64,000 nt of DNA from Planococcus halocryophilus. Lineage in GTDB: Bacteria > Bacillota > Bacilli > Bacillales_A > Planococcaceae. The DNA lies in assembly GCF_022489025.1 (NCBI RefSeq), contig NZ_JAKVTG010000001.1, positions 62,001 through 126,000 on the forward strand, read 5' to 3'. Shown here one piece after another: positions 34,168-43,895 of this stretch (positions within the stretch are counted from its first letter, which is position 1; each line of letters begins with the position of its first letter). The notes beneath the pieces were generated by a model that searched no databases, was not told the origin of the DNA, and saw only the letters and a list, made by a program, of their open reading frames with translations. The translations under genes were made by a program, and so were the position numbers.

Positions 34168-34731
34168 ATGTTGCAATTCAACATTAGAGGCGAAAATATC
34201 GAGGTAACTCCCGCAATACGAGACCATATCGAAAAGAAAATAGAAAAAATCGAAAGATATTTCACAGACGGTGCAAATGCTACCGCAATGGTCAATTTGA
34301 AAACATACAATCATAGCCAAACAAAAGTAGAAGTTACGATACCCATGAAAAATCTAACATTACGTGCAGAGGAAAGACACGATGATCTGTACGCAGCTAT
34401 AGATTTAATCGTTAGCAAGCTAGAGCGTCAAATTCGTAAGTATAAAACAAAAGTGAACCGTAAATTCCGCGATCGAGATGGAATGGGAGTTTCGTTTGCA
34501 GTTGCTGAAAATGACACGCGTCATCAAAGTGAATCAGACGAAGAAGATTTCACAATCGTTCGTACAAAACAATTTGACTTAAAACCGATGGATGAAGAAG
34601 AAGCAGTTTTACAGATGAATATGCTGGGCCATTCATTCTTCGTCTTCACAGATGCAGAATCGAATGAAACAAACATCGTCTACAAACGTAAAGACGGAAG
34701 TTACGGGTTAATCGAAACTTCTGCACAATAA
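34168..34731 (+). CDS. hpf: Ribosome hibernation promoting factor, long form
   Basis: 187 residues. N-terminal ~100: [32 protein letters not shown], the S30AE domain that occupies the decoding site of idle 30S subunits. C-terminal ~60: [33 protein letters not shown], the dimerisation domain that joins two 70S ribosomes into 100S particles. The long form is typical of Firmicutes. GGAGGAG precedes the ATG. Immediately upstream of secA as in B. subtilis. Confidence 0.95.
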   Translation: MLQFNIRGENIEVTPAIRDHIEKKIEKIERYFTDGANATAMVNLKTYNHSQTKVEVTIPMKNLTLRAEERHDDLYAAIDLIVSKLERQIRKYKTKVNRKFRDRDGMGVSFAVAENDTRHQSESDEEDFTIVRTKQFDLKPMDEEEAVLQMNMLGHSFFVFTDAESNETNIVYKRKDGSYGLIETSAQ

Positions 34732-34756
34732 AACAAGAATTGTGTTTAGTCTAATT

Positions 34757-34793
34757 CAAAGAAAGCCTCTCTAATCGAGAGGCTTTCTTTTTG
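34757..34793 (+). terminator. hpf terminator
   Basis: Perfect stem of 14-15 bp (GAAAGCCTCTC / GAGAGGCTTTC core), loop TAATC, T-run. Confidence 0.9.
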
Positions 34794-34980
34794 TCTTAAA
34801 AACGCTTAAAAAAAGCGATAAACCGCCACTGTTTAAAGTTATAACTTGCTCCATTGTTTGCACCGATTTCTACGCAGTGTTAAAATAAATAGTGAGAATT
34901 TTTTAGAACTGTTTGATTTGGATTAAGTGTGTTTATAAATAGTAAAACTTATTAGAACACTATAAAAGCTAAAGCGATCA

Positions 34981-35000
34981 CCCGGTAATTCATTACCGGG
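34981..35000 (+). promoter_or_regulatory. Hairpin in the secA leader
   Basis: CCCGGTAA TTCA TTACCGGG: perfect 8-bp stem with a 4-base loop, ending 12 bases before the AAGGAG of secA. No T-run, so not a terminator; it could affect mRNA stability or secA translation. Confidence 0.5.
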
Positions 35001-35028
35001 GGACACTTGCGCAAGGAGCGGTATAGAT

Positions 35029-37545
35029 ATGTTGGGAGTATTAAATAAAGTATTTGACCCGAATAAACGGGACTTAAAACGATTAGAAAAAACGGCCGAT
35101 CGAGTTGAGGCTTTAGCAGCGGATTTTGCAGTGTTAACAGATGAGGCGTTAAAAGCGAAAACGGAAGAATTTGTTGGAAGACACGCTAAAGGCGAATCAT
35201 TAAATGATTTATTGCCTGAAGCTTTTGCAACGATTCGCGAAGCGGCCAAGCGCGTGCTTGGCATGTATCCATTCCGAGTACAAATTATGGGTGCAGCTTC
35301 ACTTCACGAAGGGAATATTTCAGAAATGAAAACAGGTGAAGGTAAAACGTTAACCTCCACTTTAGCTGTATATTTAAATGCCATTAGTAAAAAAGGTGTT
35401 CATGTCGTAACAGTCAACGAATATTTGGCGAGCCGTGATGCTTTAGAAATGGGACAACTCTATGAATGGCTTGGTTTAACAGTTGGATTAAACTTAAATA
35501 GTTTAACGAAAGAAGAAAAGCGAGCAGCTTACCAAGCTGACGTGACATATAGTACAAATAATGAATTAGGCTTTGATTATTTGCGAGATAACATGGTGCT
35601 CTATAAAGAAGATATGGTACAGCGACCATTAAACTATGCAGTTATTGATGAAGTCGATTCTATTTTAATCGATGAAGCGCGTACACCGCTTATCATTTCA
35701 GGACAAGCAGCGAAGGCGGCTCAATTATATCAACAGTCAAATGCATTCGCGCGTTTGCTGACAAAAGATACAGATTACACTTATGATGAAACGACTAAAG
35801 GCGTTGTCTTAACAGAAGAGGGCATCGAAAAAGTCGAAAAAGCATTTGGCATAGACAATCTTTTTGATATTAGTCATGTTCGTTTAAATCATACAATCAA
35901 TCAGTCATTAAAAGCATACGTTACGATGAGCAAAGACGTAGACTATATTGTACAAGACGGAGAAGTTGTCATTGTCGATCAGTTTACTGGCCGCTTGATG
36001 AAAGGTCGTCGTTATTCTGATGGTCTTCACCAAGCTATTGAAGCTAAAGAAGGCTTAGAAATCCAAAACGAATCGATGACTATGGCAACAATTACGTTCC
36101 AAAACTTTTTCCGTATGTACGATAAACTATCGGGTATGACCGGTACAGCAAAAACTGAGGAAGAAGAATTCCGTAATATTTATAATATGTTTGTCATTGT
36201 GATTCCAACAAATAAACCGATTATCCGTGAAGACCATGTCGATTTAATTTATTCGACGACTGCTGGAAAATACAAAGCAGTTGGAGATGATATTGCGACT
36301 CGTCACGCGAAAGGTCAACCAGTACTAGTCGGTACAGTTGCCATTGAGACTTCAGAAATCATTTCGGAATATTTAACGAAAAAAGGCATTAAACATTCTG
36401 TATTAAATGCGAAAAATCACGCACATGAAGCAGAAATTATCTTAAATGCTGGTCAAAAAGGTGCGGTTACCATTGCGACTAACATGGCCGGACGTGGTAC
36501 TGACATTAAACTAGGTGAAGGCGTTATAGAAGCAGGTGGTCTTGCGGTTCTCGGTACAGAACGTCACGAATCGAGACGGATTGATAATCAGCTACGCGGA
36601 CGCTCAGGACGTCAAGGAGATCCGGGTGTTACACAATTTTATCTATCTCTTGAAGATGATTTGATGCGTCGTTTTGGTTCAGACGCAATGCGCACTATGA
36701 TGGGTAAATTGGGTATGGACGATTCACAACCATTGCAATCGAAAATGGTTACACGTTCTGTTGAATCCGCGCAAAAACGAGTGGAAGGTAATAACTTTGA
36801 TGCTCGGAAACGCCTGCTTCAATACGATGATGTTCTTCGTCAACAACGAGAAATAATTTATAAAGAACGTATGGAAGTGTTAAATACAGATAATATGCGT
36901 ACATTGGTTGAAAACATGCTGCATAGTTCAATTGAACGTATGGTTTATGCGCATACTGTACAAGAAAAACAGGAAGACTGGCATTTGAAAACACTTTCTG
37001 ATTTGATTGGAGCAAATCTTCTACCGGAAGACACTGTGACAGAAGCCGATCTTCAAGGGAAATCCCAAGAAGAGCTTATTGCTTTTATCAAAGAAACTGT
37101 GACTACGCGCTATGACGAAAAAGAACAAGAAATGACACCAGAACGGATGCGCGAATTTGAAAAAGTTGTCTTGCTTCGTTCAATTGATACGAAATGGATT
37201 GATCATATTGATGCTATGGATCAATTGCGTCAAGGAATTCACTTGCGTGCCTATGGACAAAATGATCCACTGCGCGAATACCAAAACGAAGGTTTTGCAA
37301 TGTTCGAAGCCATGGTTGAAGCCATTGAAGAAGATGTAGCGAAGTATTCGATGAAAGCTGAAATTCGAAATAACCTTGAGCGTGAGGAAGTAGCAAAAGG
37401 TCAGGCGGTTAATCCGAAAGAAGATGGACCGGCACCGCAAAAGAAAAAAGCACCTGTCCGCAAGGAAATGGAAGTTGGAAGAAACGACCTTTGTCCATGT
37501 GGGAGCGGCAAAAAGTATAAAAATTGCCACGGGACAGCTTCATAA
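35029..37545 (+). CDS. secA: Preprotein translocase ATPase SecA
   Basis: 838-residue motor that pushes unfolded proteins through SecYEG. Visible: [19 protein letters not shown] (Walker A), [23 protein letters not shown] (DEAD-type Walker B), [29 protein letters not shown] and the second helicase half with [12 protein letters not shown]. The C-terminus ends with the zinc module [14 protein letters not shown] that binds SecB or lipids. AAGGAG lies 10 bases before the ATG. Synteny hpf-secA-prfB is conserved. Confidence 0.97.
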   Translation: MLGVLNKVFDPNKRDLKRLEKTADRVEALAADFAVLTDEALKAKTEEFVGRHAKGESLNDLLPEAFATIREAAKRVLGMYPFRVQIMGAASLHEGNISEMKTGEGKTLTSTLAVYLNAISKKGVHVVTVNEYLASRDALEMGQLYEWLGLTVGLNLNSLTKEEKRAAYQADVTYSTNNELGFDYLRDNMVLYKEDMVQRPLNYAVIDEVDSILIDEARTPLIISGQAAKAAQLYQQSNAFARLLTKDTDYTYDETTKGVVLTEEGIEKVEKAFGIDNLFDISHVRLNHTINQSLKAYVTMSKDVDYIVQDGEVVIVDQFTGRLMKGRRYSDGLHQAIEAKEGLEIQNESMTMATITFQNFFRMYDKLSGMTGTAKTEEEEFRNIYNMFVIVIPTNKPIIREDHVDLIYSTTAGKYKAVGDDIATRHAKGQPVLVGTVAIETSEIISEYLTKKGIKHSVLNAKNHAHEAEIILNAGQKGAVTIATNMAGRGTDIKLGEGVIEAGGLAVLGTERHESRRIDNQLRGRSGRQGDPGVTQFYLSLEDDLMRRFGSDAMRTMMGKLGMDDSQPLQSKMVTRSVESAQKRVEGNNFDARKRLLQYDDVLRQQREIIYKERMEVLNTDNMRTLVENMLHSSIERMVYAHTVQEKQEDWHLKTLSDLIGANLLPEDTVTEADLQGKSQEELIAFIKETVTTRYDEKEQEMTPERMREFEKVVLLRSIDTKWIDHIDAMDQLRQGIHLRAYGQNDPLREYQNEGFAMFEAMVEAIEEDVAKYSMKAEIRNNLEREEVAKGQAVNPKEDGPAPQKKKAPVRKEMEVGRNDLCPCGSGKKYKNCHGTAS

Positions 37546-37559
37546 GAAAGTGTGAAAAG

Positions 37560-37590
37560 ACCGAAGAGCATTTGCTCTTCGGTGTTATTT
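37560..37590 (+). terminator. Hairpin between secA and prfB
   Basis: Arms 37560-37570 and 37573-37583 form ACCGAAGAGCA/TGCTCTTCGGT, followed by GTTATTTTG. The T-run is weak and prfB starts about 20 bases later, so this may be a partial terminator or an mRNA-processing or stability element. Confidence 0.6.
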
Positions 37591-37606
37591 TGAGGAGGAA
37601 CATATG

Positions 37607-38708
37607 ATGGAATTAGCAGACATCCGTAACCAGCTCGACAAATCAGCCAGTAAATTGGCGGACTTTAGGGGGTCTCTTTGACTTAGAAAACAAAGAGTCC
37701 CGCATACAAGAATTAGATGAAATGATGCTTGATCCTGATTTTTGGAATAACCAAGAAACAGCTCAAACTGTTATTTCGGAATTGAATGGATTAAAAGAAA
37801 TCGTGAATGCGTACTATAGTTTTGTGGAAACGCAAGAAAATATGGAAATGTCTCTAGAGTTGCTAAGAGAAGAAGATGACGAGGATTTGCATGCAGATGT
37901 GGATAAAGATATGAAGCAATTTATTTCGGACTTAGCAGATTACGAACTAACGATGTTATTAAGTGAACCATACGATAAAAACAATGCGATTTTAGAGTTG
38001 CATCCAGGAGCTGGTGGGACAGAGTCACAAGACTGGTGTTCAATGCTATTACGTATGTATACACGTTGGGCAGAAAAACGTGGATTTAAAGTAGAAACTT
38101 TAGATTATTTAGCTGGAGACGAAGCGGGTGTTAAATCGGTAACGCTTGGAATTCGTGGACATAATGCCTACGGATATTTAAAAGCTGAAAAAGGCGTTCA
38201 TCGCTTGGTTCGAATTTCTCCTTTTGATTCTTCTGGTCGCCGACATACTTCGTTTGTTTCGTGCGAAGTAATGCCGGAATTTACAGGGGAAATTGAAATC
38301 GATATTCGTACTGAAGATTTGAAAGTTGATACGTATCGTGCAAGTGGAGCGGGTGGACAGCATATCAATACGACAGATTCTGCTGTTCGAATTACGCACT
38401 TGCCAACAGGTGCTGTTGTAACTTGCCAACAAGAGCGTTCACAGATTAAAAACCGTGAAAAAGCGATGCAAATGTTAAAAGCAAAATTGTATGCATTAAA
38501 AATCGAAGAAGAAGAAGCACGTCTTCTTGAAATTCGTGGCGAACAAAAAGAAATTGGTTGGGGAAGTCAAATCCGTTCTTATGTATTCCATCCATATTCG
38601 ATGGTTAAAGATCACCGTACCAACTTTGAAACAGGTAATTTAGGCGCTGTTATGGACGGCGACATTGATGGTTTCATTAATTCTTTATTGCGCTCTAAAA
38701 TGGAATAG
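37607..38708 (+). CDS. prfB: Peptide chain release factor 2, with programmed +1 frameshift
   Basis: RF2 releases proteins at UGA and UAA. The gene is in two frames: codons 1-24 (37607-37678) end at an in-frame TGA (37679-37681); after slippage on CTT, reading continues with GAC at 37680 to 38708, giving 366 residues, the size of B. subtilis RF2. Seen in the main part: [18 protein letters not shown] with the catalytic GGQ in [20 protein letters not shown], and the SPF anticodon-like motif in [21 protein letters not shown] precedes the ATG pair (37604/37607). Not a pseudogene: the break is the known autoregulatory shift. Confidence 0.96.
37667..37682 (+). other. RF2 programmed frameshift site
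   Basis: AGGGGGTCTCTTTGAC: an internal Shine-Dalgarno-like AGGGGG a few bases before the slippery CTT, then TGA followed by C, the weak-termination context. Low RF2 lets the ribosome shift +1 and make RF2. The spacer reads TCT where many species have TAT. Confidence 0.95.
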
Positions 38709-38743
38709 GTAAAAAAGAGCTGTCAAAAGCAGTTCATCTTCGA

Positions 38744-38785
38744 AAAACGGTCCGAAAGCATATATGCTTTTGGTCCGTTTTTATT
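38744..38785 (+). terminator. prfB terminator
   Basis: Long stem with two mismatches around ACGGTCCGAAAGCATA / TATGCTTTTGGTCCGT, followed by TTTTTA. Confidence 0.8.
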
Positions 38786-38881
38786 TCGTTTTGCTTTATC
38801 CTGATGAAGTTCACAAAGTTCCAAGCGTTTGGTATACTCTGACAGGGTTTAATCCAACAGAAGAAAAGAGGAAGAAAATAG

Positions 38882-39754
38882 ATGACGAAAAAAAATCGAC
38901 GTATTCGTAGAGATCCACACCCAATGCTAACGTTCTTTATTGATTATGCCAGTGTAATTATTGGGGCAGCGATTGTGGCCATTTCTTTTAACGTCCTTCT
39001 ATTGCCAAACGAAGTTGCTTCTGGAGGCGTCAGTGGAATTAGTACGATCTTGAAAAGTGTTTTAGACTGGAGACCGGCATTTGTTCAATGGGCATTCAAC
39101 ATTCCATTATTTATTGCTGGATTAATTTTACTTGGAAAGAATTTTGGTATTAAAACGGCAGTAGGAACAGTGTTTCTTCCTTTTGTCGTATTCCTGACAG
39201 AATCATGGGAACCATGGACACGTGATCCATTGCTTGGTGCTTTGTTTGGCGGGATAATGGTTGGTCTTGGACTCGGCATTGTCTTTCGAGGAAAAGCATC
39301 GACAGGCGGAACAGATTTGGCTGCGCAAATTATCACTAAGTTTACAGGCTTAACTTTAGGGACAAGTGTTGCGTTAATTGACGGTTTTATCGTATTGAGC
39401 GCCGCGTTGGTTTTTGATATTGAAAAAGGACTTTATGCATTAATTGGTTTATATGTTACAACAAAAACCATTGACCTTGTTCAAGTCGGATTTGGTCAAT
39501 CGAAATTAGTTTACATTATTACGACAAAACAAACAGAAATTCGAGATGCTATATATGATGAAGTCGATCGCGGTGTAACAGAGTTGGCTGCAACGGGAGG
39601 TTTTTCTGGCACTGAAAAACCATTATTAATGGTCGTTATTCCGCAAACAGAATTTTCACGACTCAAGCAATTGGTTAAGTTTATTGATCCTGCTGCCTTT
39701 GTTATCGTGTCGGATGCCTCTGAAGTGTTAGGTGAAGGTTTTAAAAGACCATAA
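38882..39754 (+). CDS. yvjA: YitT/YvjA-family membrane protein
   Basis: 290 residues: about five or six membrane helices (e.g. FIDYASVIIGAAIVAISFNVLLLP, FVQWAFNIPLFIAGLILLG, LLGALFGGIMVGLGLGIVF) with the family stretch GKASTGGTDLAAQII, then a C-terminal soluble DUF2179 domain (VDRGVTELAATGGFSGTEKPLLMVVIPQTE). Transport role unknown. The position between prfB and cccB corresponds to yvjA in B. subtilis. Confidence 0.88.
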   Translation: MTKKNRRIRRDPHPMLTFFIDYASVIIGAAIVAISFNVLLLPNEVASGGVSGISTILKSVLDWRPAFVQWAFNIPLFIAGLILLGKNFGIKTAVGTVFLPFVVFLTESWEPWTRDPLLGALFGGIMVGLGLGIVFRGKASTGGTDLAAQIITKFTGLTLGTSVALIDGFIVLSAALVFDIEKGLYALIGLYVTTKTIDLVQVGFGQSKLVYIITTKQTEIRDAIYDEVDRGVTELAATGGFSGTEKPLLMVVIPQTEFSRLKQLVKFIDPAAFVIVSDASEVLGEGFKRP

Positions 39755-39805
39755 CTTTGGTATACTCTAATATGATAGAGATAAAATATTAGAGGAGGTC
39801 ACCAA

Positions 39806-40144
39806 ATGAAAAAACAAATGATGGCGATTCTTTTTGGCGCAACCCTTATACTTGGCGCTTGCGGCGGAGAAGACACAACAGAACCTGAACAAGCACCAGA
39901 TGAAAGTGGAGGAGAAACCACTGAAATCGATGCTGAACAAGTAGTCCAGCAAAATTGTATTTCTTGTCATGGTGAAAACTTAGAAGGTGCTGGCAACTTC
40001 CCTTCATTGAATGATGTGGGCTCTCGCTTATCACAAGATGAGATTCGTACAGTCATTGAAAACGGTCGAGGAGCAATGCCTGCTGGAATTATCGAAGGCG
40101 ACGAAGCAGACGCAGTAGCAGAGTACTTAGCGAACATGAAATAA
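39806..40144 (+). CDS. cccB: Cytochrome c-551 lipoprotein
   Basis: 112 residues. Lipoprotein signal with lipobox LGAC; an acidic linker; then a small class I cytochrome c with haem motif CISCH and the axial Met in GRGAMPAGI. Membrane-tethered electron carrier to cytochrome oxidase. AGGAGG precedes the ATG by 8-9 bases. Synteny with ftsEX downstream as in B. subtilis. Confidence 0.93.
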   Translation: MKKQMMAILFGATLILGACGGEDTTEPEQAPDESGGETTEIDAEQVVQQNCISCHGENLEGAGNFPSLNDVGSRLSQDEIRTVIENGRGAMPAGIIEGDEADAVAEYLANMK

Positions 40145-40173
40145 ACCTGCAAAAGAGCAGGTTTATTTTTTTG
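40142..40173 (+). terminator. cccB terminator
   Basis: AAACCTGC / GCAGGTTT stem with 6-base loop and seven T, starting at the stop codon. The next 240 bases are very AT-rich and should contain the ftsE promoter. Confidence 0.85.
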
Positions 40174-40410
40174 TGTTTTTTTGATGTGTTTGACGCTTTT
40201 TTAATTTATATTTGGATTTATACGGAATTTTATTAGGTAATATTATGTTTGTTTTTATATTTACATATAGTTCAGTATATTCAAATTGAATTTTAAATGA
40301 TACAGAAATGTAATAAAATTTCTGACTTAAGATGTTATAATGGACGTGCTGCAAAAATCAATGGAAATAATTTTGGCGTATGCCAATTTATATTAGGTGG
40401 GTAATAAAAG

Positions 40411-41097
40411 ATGATTCAAATGAAAAATGTTTACAAAAAATATCCGAACGGAATTGTCGCCTTGAACGGTCTTAACGTTGAAATCGAACAAGGGGAATTT
40501 GTATATATTGTAGGACCAAGTGGCGCTGGGAAATCAACATTCATCAAAATGATGTATCGTGAAGAACGACCATCTTCTGGTCAAATGTTCGTGGACGATA
40601 TTGATATCGCAACGTTAAAAACCCGAAAAGTACCGATGTTACGTCGTCAAATCGGTGTTGTCTTTCAGGATTTCAAGTTACTAACAAAGCTAAATGTTTA
40701 TGAAAATGTGGCATTTGCATTGGAAGTAATCGAGGAAAAGCCAGCAGATATTAAACGACGCGTCATGGAAGTATTGGATTTAGTCGGATTAAAACATAAA
40801 GCGAAAATGTTTCCGACAGAACTATCTGGTGGGGAGCAACAACGGGTATCAATTGCTCGTTCTATTGTGAACATGCCAAAAGTAATGATTGCAGATGAGC
40901 CAACAGGGAATCTGGATCCTGAAACAGCATGGGATATTATGAACTTGTTTGAACGTATCAACAAAGCAGGCACAACCATTATCATGGCAACGCACAATCA
41001 ACAAATCGTTAATACGCTTAGACATCGTGTCATCGCAATCGAAGGCGGATTAATTGTTCGTGATGTAGTTGGAGGTGATTACGGTTATGAAGCCTAG
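40411..41097 (+). CDS. ftsE: Cell division ABC ATPase FtsE
   Basis: 228 residues. Walker A GPSGAGKSTFIKMMY, signature ELSGGEQQRVSIARS, Walker B VMIADEPTGNLD. With FtsX it forms the FtsEX complex, which activates cell-wall hydrolases during growth and division rather than transporting a solute. The start MIQMKNVYKKYPNG is typical. Its end overlaps the ftsX start by 11 bases. Confidence 0.95.
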   Translation: MIQMKNVYKKYPNGIVALNGLNVEIEQGEFVYIVGPSGAGKSTFIKMMYREERPSSGQMFVDDIDIATLKTRKVPMLRRQIGVVFQDFKLLTKLNVYENVAFALEVIEEKPADIKRRVMEVLDLVGLKHKAKMFPTELSGGEQQRVSIARSIVNMPKVMIADEPTGNLDPETAWDIMNLFERINKAGTTIIMATHNQQIVNTLRHRVIAIEGGLIVRDVVGGDYGYEA

Positions 41098-41971
41098 AAC
41101 ATTGATGCGTCACATTAAGGAAAGTTTTAAAAGTATTGGCCGTAATAGCTGGATGACATTTGCCTCAGTAAGTGCCGTTACAGTTACGTTATTATTGGTT
41201 GGGGTTTTTGTTCTCATAATGATGAACTTAAACAAAGTTGCAGATGATCTCGAAAATGATGTGGAGATCAAAGTATTCGTTTCATTAGAGGCGACTGAAG
41301 AGACAGTAACTAATTTGGAATCGCAAATTAGTGAAATACCGGGCGTCGAATCGACAAATTTTTCAACAAAAGAAGAAGAATTAACGGACTTGGTTCTTGA
41401 TTTTGGTGACGAACTAAGTTTGTTCGAACAAAGTAATCCATTGTTTGACGTATTTTATGTAAAAGCAACAGATCCACAGCAAACAAAAAATGTCGCTGAA
41501 GAAATTACAGCTTTAGAAAATATCGAAAATGTGAAATACGGTGAAGGTAAAATTGAGAAACTATTTAACTTCTTGAATGCTGGTAGAAATGTAGGGCTCA
41601 TCTTGATTTTGGCTTTACTGTTTACCGCAATGTTCTTGATTTCGAATACAATCCGCATTACGATTGTTGCTAGACGTCGTGAAATCGAAATTATGAAATT
41701 AGTTGGTGCTACAAACTGGTTTGTGCGCATTCCATTTATTTTAGAAGGAATGTGGCTTGGTATATTGGGATCTCTTATTCCAATTGGTCTAGTTGCGCTC
41801 TTGTACAAAGAAATTACTGACTTTGCACAACCACGTTTAAGTGGAGAGCTGATTCAATTGTTAGAATTTACTCCGTTTGTTTATCAAGTAAGCGCACTGA
41901 TTCTATTAATGGGCGTCTTTATCGGAGTATGGGGAAGTTTTATGTCAATCAGAAAATTTTTGCGCGTATAA
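41087..41971 (+). CDS. ftsX: Cell division membrane protein FtsX
   Basis: 294 residues: first helix near residues 22-44, a ~130-residue external loop (EIKVFVSLEATEETVTNLE ... ENVKYGEGKIEKLFNFL), then three helices at the C-terminal end, the usual FtsX layout. ATG at 41087 chosen because GGAGGTGA lies 8 bases upstream inside ftsE; the frame can open at 41069 without a ribosome site. Partner of FtsE. Confidence 0.95.
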   Translation: MKPRTLMRHIKESFKSIGRNSWMTFASVSAVTVTLLLVGVFVLIMMNLNKVADDLENDVEIKVFVSLEATEETVTNLESQISEIPGVESTNFSTKEEELTDLVLDFGDELSLFEQSNPLFDVFYVKATDPQQTKNVAEEITALENIENVKYGEGKIEKLFNFLNAGRNVGLILILALLFTAMFLISNTIRITIVARRREIEIMKLVGATNWFVRIPFILEGMWLGILGSLIPIGLVALLYKEITDFAQPRLSGELIQLLEFTPFVYQVSALILLMGVFIGVWGSFMSIRKFLRV

Positions 41972-41989
41972 GTTAAGTTTAAAATGAGG

Positions 41990-42023
41990 AACAGTCGGCA
42001 TTTACACGCCGGCTGTTTTTTAA
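41990..42023 (+). terminator. ftsEX terminator
   Basis: Stem AACAGTCGGC / GCCGGCTGTT (one G-T pair), followed by six T. Confidence 0.82.
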
Positions 42024-42114
42024 TTTCAGTTAAACTGTCACATTTTTAAATAAACTTAGTGGAATAAGCTATCCGATTTATCGTATGATAAAAGTTGAAT
42101 GGAGTGGATAACAG

Positions 42115-42693
42115 ATGCCTAAAAAAATTATCGGCTTAGTGATACTTGCTGCTATGATAGCAATTGTCATAATAGGCGCCGTTAAAAACAACACCTCAGA
42201 ATCTGACGCTCTTAATAATATGGCTCTTGGCAGTGATGTAGACTTTTTGCCAACTGAAGAAGGGTTAGCAAAAGGCGAAAAAGCGCCTGATTTTCAATTA
42301 ACCACATTAGACGGAGAAGTCGTGACTTTATCAGATTATCAAGGACAAAAAGTAATATTGAATTTTTGGGCTACATGGTGTCCTCCTTGCCGAGCAGAAA
42401 TGCCTCATATGCAAAATTATTTTGAAGATCAAGCTGAAGAGGCAAATGTTGTCATCTTAGCAGTTAATTTAACGACTGAAGACAAAGGACTTAAAACAAT
42501 AGAGGATTTTGTTGAGGAGTTTGGACTGGAATTTTCAATTCCAATGGATGATAAAGGTGATGTAGGTTCTACTTATCAAGCTGTATCTATTCCAACTTCG
42601 TATATGATAGACACAAAAGGACGTATTCAAAACAAAGTTGTAGGACCGATGGATGCGCCTATGATGGAGCAATTAGTTAAAGAAATGGAATAG
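42115..42693 (+). CDS. TlpA/ResA-like membrane-anchored thioredoxin
   Basis: 192 residues. N-terminal membrane anchor (IIGLVILAAMIAIVIIGAV), then a TlpA-type thioredoxin fold facing outside: GEKAPDFQLTTLDGEVV, active-site FWATWCPPCRAEMP (CPPC), and the cis-Pro region SIPTSYMIDTKG. Such proteins reduce disulfides of exported proteins, for example apocytochrome c. Which partner it serves is unclear; cccB lies 2 kb upstream. It is followed 11 bases later by a PLP enzyme gene, suggesting an operon. Confidence 0.85.
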   Translation: MPKKIIGLVILAAMIAIVIIGAVKNNTSESDALNNMALGSDVDFLPTEEGLAKGEKAPDFQLTTLDGEVVTLSDYQGQKVILNFWATWCPPCRAEMPHMQNYFEDQAEEANVVILAVNLTTEDKGLKTIEDFVEEFGLEFSIPMDDKGDVGSTYQAVSIPTSYMIDTKGRIQNKVVGPMDAPMMEQLVKEME

Positions 42694-42704
42694 GGGATGA
42701 AAAG

Positions 42705-43811
42705 ATGACAACAATCGAAACAAAATCAGTACATACCGCAACAATGAAAGAACGGACAATTCAATCGAAAGTTATGCCGCTTTATCAAACTTCTGCATTT
42801 TCTTTTTCGTCTCTCGAAGAGCTTGAAGGCTATTACGAAGGAAACGGTACTTATTTATATTCGCGGACAGCAAACCCTAATACAGATGCTTTAGGACAAA
42901 CCGTAGCTGATTTGGAAAAAGCTCCAAAAGGAGTTTCGGCATCTTCTGGAACGTCAGCAATTTTAGCTGGAATTTTGTCTGTTGTTAAAGCAGGCGACCA
43001 TATTCTAGCGGCTCAAGATGTATATGGCGGAACGTTCCATTTACTAAAAGAGGAACTTATATTAATGGGAATTGAAGTACATTTTGCTGATTTTTCGGAT
43101 ATCACAGAAGTTGAACGGATTTTAATTGATATTCCTGAAGTAAAATTAGTATTTAGTGAGTCGATTACGAATCCATTTTTGCGTCTTGAAAATATGGAAG
43201 CTCTTTTGGAATTGAAAAAACAATATGGTGTTCGAATCATGATTGATAATACCTTCGCTACGCCGTACACAATGACTCCTTATACACTTGGGGCAGATTT
43301 AGTGGCTCATAGTGCAACTAAGTATCTCGGCGGCCACAGCGATGTAACAGCTGGGGTTTTAGTTGGTAATGCTGAGTTAATCGACATTGCTGAAAAGCGT
43401 GTAGTGAATTTAGGATTGAATTTGAGTCCATTTGAAGCTTGGTTGACCGTTCGTGGGATTAAAACATTAGCGTTGCGGATGAAAAAACAAACAGAAAATG
43501 CCCAAGCCATTGCGATATTTTTAGATGATAAAGCACGTGTGTGGTATCCAGGTGTTGGTGCTATAGTGTCGTTTGAATTACCCGAAACAGTTGATGTTTC
43601 AAAATTCTTTTCATCGCTCGGTTGGATTAAAATTGTGCCAACATTAGCAGGAGTGGAAACAACAGTATCTTATCCATATGGAACGTCTCACAGAGCTCTT
43701 TCAGCCGATGAAAAAGAAAAAGTCGGTGTAACGCGCCAAGTAGTTCGACTGTCTGCAGGGATTGAAGGAACAGAGGATATTTTAAAACAATTAGGTGCGG
43801 CATTCGTTTAA
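42705..43811 (+). CDS. Cystathionine gamma-synthase/lyase-type PLP enzyme
   Basis: 368 residues of the Cys/Met-metabolism PLP family. Motifs: PLYQTSAFSF, YSRTANPNTDALGQTVADLE, VSASSGTSAILAG, MIDNTFATPY and the PLP-lysine motif VAHSATKYLGGHSDVTAG. It either condenses an activated homoserine with cysteine or sulfide, or splits cystathionine; sequence alone does not decide among MetI-, MetC- and MccB-like activities. No S-box riboswitch is seen; it is probably co-transcribed with the thioredoxin-like gene. Confidence 0.82.
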   Translation: MTTIETKSVHTATMKERTIQSKVMPLYQTSAFSFSSLEELEGYYEGNGTYLYSRTANPNTDALGQTVADLEKAPKGVSASSGTSAILAGILSVVKAGDHILAAQDVYGGTFHLLKEELILMGIEVHFADFSDITEVERILIDIPEVKLVFSESITNPFLRLENMEALLELKKQYGVRIMIDNTFATPYTMTPYTLGADLVAHSATKYLGGHSDVTAGVLVGNAELIDIAEKRVVNLGLNLSPFEAWLTVRGIKTLALRMKKQTENAQAIAIFLDDKARVWYPGVGAIVSFELPETVDVSKFFSSLGWIKIVPTLAGVETTVSYPYGTSHRALSADEKEKVGVTRQVVRLSAGIEGTEDILKQLGAAFV

Positions 43812-43895
43812 CTGAAAAAGAAGTGCAGAAAGCCGGTTTTCTTTGTTACAATGAGAAGTAACGTCAATTGCCGGTGATAGGATGGTGTAAGTAAA

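Noticed and set aside
37604-37722. prfB as a frameshifted pseudogene
   Set aside because: The break is exactly the known RF2 programmed frameshift site and the rest of the gene is intact.
42694-42704. S-box riboswitch for the Cys/Met PLP enzyme
   Set aside because: Only 11 bases separate it from the preceding gene; no SAM-riboswitch-like sequence upstream of that gene either.
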